DNA of 8,320 nucleotides from NCBI GenBank assembly GCA_937124525.1, contig CAKZLA010000064.1:1-8320 (forward strand), written 5' to 3'. Below are positions 5,929 to 8,320 of this stretch, piece after piece. Under the pieces are notes generated by a model. It had not been told where the DNA came from and ran no database searches. It saw only the letters and a program-made list of their open reading frames with translations. The first letter of the stretch is position 1; every line of letters starts with the position of its first letter. Position numbers and translations under genes: made by a program. The DNA is from an uncultured Desulfobacterium sp. Its GTDB lineage: Bacteria; Desulfobacterota; Desulfobacteria; Desulfobacterales; Desulfobacteraceae.

Positions 5929-6161
5929 GTTCTTACTGTTTTCCTCTTACAGACAAACTACATATTTTTAATCTTCTCCAGTGCGTGTAATGTTATCTAT
6001 TCCCCATTCACCCTCCAAGAGAACATCCAGTTAAGCCCGTCAATATTCCTACAACAAAATTATTCGACTTTGCCTGCAAAAAATCCCGACGTGATTCAGC
6101 AAGTAATGGCAACATACCATGACCATCCTGGACAATGGATAGGGCTCAGGCTTTTTGATTA
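5929..6161. other. Spacer with no recognisable gene
   Basis: Lies between the start of the hydrolase and the stop of the NifX-like gene, both minus strand. No coding frame with recognisable protein character, no strong hairpin and no clear promoter were found. The distance makes a shared transcript possible but not evident. Confidence 0.5.
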
Positions 6162-6701
6162 TTATCCGCGTCGTCCCCCGCCACCCATACCACGGCCCTG
6201 ACCACTTCCACCCCCCATACCCTGGCCTCCGCCACCGCCCATACCACGACCACCTCCAGCTATACCTCGTCCTCTTCCGCCACCGCCCATGCCACGACCA
6301 CCTCCGGATAGACCTCGTCCTCTTGGTACACCCTGTCCGGTAGGAGTTGTTGATGCACCACTCTGGACCTGACCATAAGAACCTTGTTTAAATTTTGCCA
6401 GGGCCTCCTGTACCGTGTCTTGGGGAGAGGCCCCTTCAAACAGGTTAACACCGCTTGTTTGAAACACACTGGTGGCATTGGGACCGACACTGCCGGTGAG
6501 AACCGCATCGACATTTTTATCTGACACGAGCTTAGCAGCAGAGATTCCTGCTCCCTGTGCCTGGGCAGCCGCCGTATTTTCCACGGCCTCAATGATGGCA
6601 CCAGTGTCTGTATCGATAATCAAAAGCCAAGGTGCCCTGCCAAATCTGGCATCAATGTTCGCATCAATGTTTTTTCCTGTTGCTGTTATGCAAAGTTTCA
6701 T
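6162..6701 (-). CDS. Dinitrogenase iron-molybdenum cofactor (NifX/NifB-like) domain protein with Gly/Met/Arg-rich tail
   Basis: 179-residue cytoplasmic protein. Residues 1-105 form the Nitro_FeMo-Co domain: MKLCITATG, then DARFGRAPWLLIIDTDTG at 17-34, EN at 41-42, GAGISAAKLV at 50-59, and VDAVLTGSVGPNA at 64-76. Small free-standing proteins of this family are common in anaerobes and are thought to bind or carry metal clusters; nitrogen fixation itself is not implied, as no nif genes are here. Residues 125-179 are a low-complexity tail of GRGMGGGG-type repeats, encoded partly by a 48-bp tandem repeat. The tail has no Cys or His. ATG at 6701 follows AGGAG with six bases between; the stop is TAA. 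The gene is divergent from the Nudix fusion, sharing a 279-bp promoter region. Confidence 0.9.
   Translation of the reverse strand: MKLCITATGKNIDANIDARFGRAPWLLIIDTDTGAIIEAVENTAAAQAQGAGISAAKLVSDKNVDAVLTGSVGPNATSVFQTSGVNLFEGASPQDTVQEALAKFKQGSYGQVQSGASTTPTGQGVPRGRGLSGGGRGMGGGGRGRGIAGGGRGMGGGGGQGMGGGSGQGRGMGGGGRRG
6231..6326. repeat. 48-bp tandem repeat inside the NifX-like gene
   Basis: Two units, 6231-6278 and 6279-6326, agree at 42 of 48 bases and encode GRGxxGGGRGMGGGGR-type 16-residue units. Further degenerate units follow toward 6170. The in-frame length means copy-number change would alter the tail without breaking the frame. Confidence 0.85.
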
Positions 6702-6707
6702 GTCATT

Positions 6708-6712
6708 CTCCT
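6708..6712 (-). promoter_or_regulatory. Shine-Dalgarno site of the NifX-like gene
   Basis: AGGAG on the minus strand, six bases before ATG 6701; a strong site that fixes the start. Confidence 0.8.
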
Positions 6713-6817
6713 ATAATTGTTTAATATCAAAAAATAATTTTTAAAAGGTTGGCCATCTGTTAAAAAAATCTTTTGAAACATAAACACATAAAGTTAATGA
6801 AAAACATGGCGAGAATT

Positions 6818-6851
6818 ATTATATTTTATACGTATTATTAGTTCCTAATAA
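6818..6851 (-). promoter_or_regulatory. Possible -10 box and overlapping operator-like palindrome for the NifX-like gene
   Basis: On the minus strand TATAAT occupies 6823-6818, a perfect -10 hexamer in an AT-rich stretch. The -35 position (around 6841-6846) does not match consensus but lies inside the palindrome TTATTAG-TTC-CTAATAA (6835-6851, 7-bp perfect arms). This arrangement suits regulator-controlled transcription. The same 279-bp spacer must also hold the promoter of the plus-strand Nudix fusion, which I cannot place; CCCTTAAGGG at 6953-6962 is a second small palindrome, close to that gene's start. Confidence 0.35.
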
Positions 6852-6980
6852 ATATATATAAAGATAAGGAACCTCGTCAAAATGCATAATACGCCGGTAG
6901 CGCCCCAAGATCAAACAATAAACCCTGACAGGTTCAAAATTTCCTTTACACCCCCTTAAGGGACTGATATTTCTCCAGGC

Positions 6981-8048
6981 ATGATTATCACACACTTCTT
7001 ACTGGCTCTCCTGTGGATCATCTGGTGTACATTACATAGCACCATGATCTCCCTCACAGTCACCAATTACCTGGAACACCTTCTGGGACAGGCTTATCGA
7101 TTTTATCGACTGTTTTTCAATGCCGTGGCCGTGCTCACCCTTTTACCGGTTTATCTATACGGCCAGGGGACCGATAGCCCCCTGTGCCTTATTGCGCAAG
7201 GCCCCTTGCAGACAGTGAGAATTATTTTATTGCTCACCTCATTGCTGCTGTTCGTGATGGGTGCCAGGATGTACGATCTGAAACATTTCACCGGACTACG
7301 CCAAATCCGGCAAAATCCTTTTTCATCATCTGGCGATACCATCCCCTTTAAAACCAGAGGCATTCTCACAGTCACCCGCCATCCCTGGTACCTGGGCGGC
7401 ATTTTTCTGATCTGGACTTACCAGGCCCGGATGACAATGGCAGATGTCATGGTCAATGCCATTTTAAGCTTTTACTTTGTGGTGGGGGCCATGCTGGAGG
7501 ACAGAAAACTCAAAAAAACCATGAAGGGTACCTATGATCAATATGCTGCCACGGTGTCCATGCTTTTTCCAGTCAAATGGTTACGGTACCTACTCAAACA
7601 TCGGCGGCTGCCCGTCAGCACCCGGCTGTATCCAGCCCACCCTGTGCTGGCCGTGGGAGCGGTTGTTTTCAAGGCAGATCATGTACTGTTGGTAAAGCGA
7701 AAGAATCCCCCATCTCAAGGGGTTTGGGCCATCCCCGGCGGTCGGGTACGACTGGGTGAAAGCATTCAGGAGGCGGCCCAACGGGAAGTCATGGAAGAGA
7801 CTGGGGTAACCATTACCCCCCGGGAGACGGTATTTGCCTTTGATTCCATTGAAAGGGATCGCTTTCACAATGTCCGGTATCACTACCATATTGTTGATGT
7901 GGCGGGAGATTACGTCAGTGGAGAGCCCGTGGCCGGAGATGATGCTCTGGATGCCCTGTGGATATCCAGGCAGGCCCTTGCCAAACTTCCAGTGAATGAA
8001 AAGACAAGGCACCTGCTGGAAACAAAATTTAATTTTCGAGGACTGTAA
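6981..8048 (+). CDS. Membrane isoprenylcysteine-methyltransferase-like (ICMT/NnrU-type) domain fused to a Nudix hydrolase
   Basis: 355 residues with two parts. Residues 1-205 form a multi-pass membrane domain with hydrophobic segments near 3-25, 44-60, 79-97, 137-147 and 156-172. It carries the ICMT/PEMT-type signature: TRHPWYLGG at 132-140, E173 and GTYDQY at 183-188, followed by a basic region. Residues 218-350 form a complete Nudix domain: VLLVKRKNPPSQGVWAIPGG at 235-254 and a perfect Nudix box G254-x5-E260-x7-REVMEETGV ending at 276, so pyrophosphohydrolase activity on a nucleoside-diphosphate compound is likely, on the cytoplasmic side. The membrane half could methylate a lipid or merely anchor. 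The join is continuous in one frame with no sign of error. ATG 6981 has only a weak upstream CCAGG; AAGGG is too far. Single gene, divergent from the NifX-like gene and convergent with the partial gene on the right. Confidence 0.88.
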   Translation: MIITHFLLALLWIIWCTLHSTMISLTVTNYLEHLLGQAYRFYRLFFNAVAVLTLLPVYLYGQGTDSPLCLIAQGPLQTVRIILLLTSLLLFVMGARMYDLKHFTGLRQIRQNPFSSSGDTIPFKTRGILTVTRHPWYLGGIFLIWTYQARMTMADVMVNAILSFYFVVGAMLEDRKLKKTMKGTYDQYAATVSMLFPVKWLRYLLKHRRLPVSTRLYPAHPVLAVGAVVFKADHVLLVKRKNPPSQGVWAIPGGRVRLGESIQEAAQREVMEETGVTITPRETVFAFDSIERDRFHNVRYHYHIVDVAGDYVSGEPVAGDDALDALWISRQALAKLPVNEKTRHLLETKFNFRGL

Positions 8049-8093
8049 GAGCTGTGAATCAATGGTTCTCTCAAATTTTTTATAGAAAATCGA

Positions 8094-8197
8094 GGCATCC
8101 TTCAAAAGTACTTTACAGTCTTTGAGACCATTCACCATGTTTAAAGACTTTCTTCAAAAAAAATGTAAAGTACTTTGGGGCATATATGAAGGATGCC
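8094..8197. repeat. Long imperfect inverted repeat between convergent genes
   Basis: The left arm 8094-8117 (GGCATCCTTCA followed by AAAGTACTTTACA) is complementary over all 24 bases to the right arm 8164-8197, which carries a 10-base insertion, GGGGCATATA, at 8177-8186. Within the loop AGTCTTT (8117-8123) can pair with AAAGACT (8143-8149). It could terminate both convergent transcripts, be a small MITE-like element, or encode a structured RNA. A T-run (TTTTTT) lies just left at 8076-8081 and an A-run inside the loop. Confidence 0.75.
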
Positions 8198-8224
8198 GAA
8201 ATCGAAAAGGTATCCCCTGGGTCT

Positions 8225-8320
8225 TTAGCTCAAGGTTGGTTGCCCATTATCGTTTACACATTCAAACCAGCGGGGATTGCTCATCACATCGACATACTGT
8301 TCAGCGGGGTATTTACCATG
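8225..8320 (-). CDS. C-terminal end of an unrecognised protein (partial, runs off the right edge)
   Basis: The minus frame from the edge reads HGKYPAEQYVDVMSNPRW, then FECVNDNGQPTLS and TAA at 8225-8227. The 31 residues have the look of real coding sequence (mixed charged and aromatic residues, third-position G/C preference like the neighbours). I do not recognise the family. It converges with the Nudix fusion, the inverted repeat at 8094-8197 lying between them. Confidence 0.6.
   Translation of the reverse strand, partial: HGKYPAEQYVDVMSNPRWFECVNDNGQPTLS

Noticed and set aside
5752..6201. Plus-strand open frame of 149 residues
   Set aside because: Begins antisense to the hydrolase and ends antisense to the Gly-rich tail; the middle is low in recognisable protein features and lacks a ribosome binding site.
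6155..6343. His/Pro-rich plus-strand frame
   Set aside because: It is the complement of the Gly/Arg/Met repeats of the NifX-like gene.
7590..8138. Minus-strand open frame of 182 residues
   Set aside because: Antisense to the Nudix domain, whose frame carries a perfect Nudix box.
1..8320. tRNA, rRNA, CRISPR arrays, replication origin
   Set aside because: No cloverleaf, rRNA core, regularly spaced direct repeats or origin boxes were seen.

Overview
The window suggests an anaerobic, moderate-GC bacterium, most likely a Desulfobacterota (Desulfobacterales-type) sulfate reducer. The grounds are a tungsten/molybdenum-type aldehyde:ferredoxin oxidoreductase (AOR) next to a four-cluster ferredoxin, a NifX/NifB-like cofactor-domain protein with a Gly/Met-rich tail, a YihY protein with a C-terminal wing, and AT-rich spacers with a -24/-12 promoter. 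This placement is inference; no rRNA or marker gene is present.

Layout. Positions 1-2068 (minus): ferredoxin then AOR, a two-gene redox unit with a good sigma-54-type promoter upstream (2221-2236). AOR runs off the left edge. Positions 2069-2823 hold no intact gene but contain a perfect 54-bp palindrome, a decayed or amber-interrupted small ORF, and a 12-bp inverted repeat of REP/transposase-associated type. Positions 2824-4209 (plus): YihY/BrkB membrane protein with an extra C-terminal domain. Positions 4393-4776 (plus): glyoxalase I. Positions 4972-5877 (minus): metallo-beta-lactamase-fold hydrolase with a recombinase-like C-terminal tail; its natural N-terminus seems to be cut off by an in-frame TAG. 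Positions 6162-6701 (minus): NifX-like domain protein. Positions 6981-8048 (plus): isoprenylcysteine-methyltransferase-like membrane domain fused to a Nudix hydrolase. Positions 8225-8320 (minus): C-terminal end of an unrecognised protein, convergent with the Nudix fusion, with a long imperfect inverted repeat between them.

Apart from the ferredoxin-AOR pair the genes do not form one pathway; they look like single-gene units in alternating directions. The most unusual signal is a structured, partly palindromic element present twice (1531-1617 and 4238-4360). Each copy has a hairpin closed by GAAAC(T/C)CC and GGAGTTTC, a conserved TTTGTT(A/G)TGG, and a second hairpin whose sequence differs while its pairing is kept. 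Other points of interest are the in-frame amber codons, the Nudix fusion, the sigma-54 promoter and the perfect palindrome.
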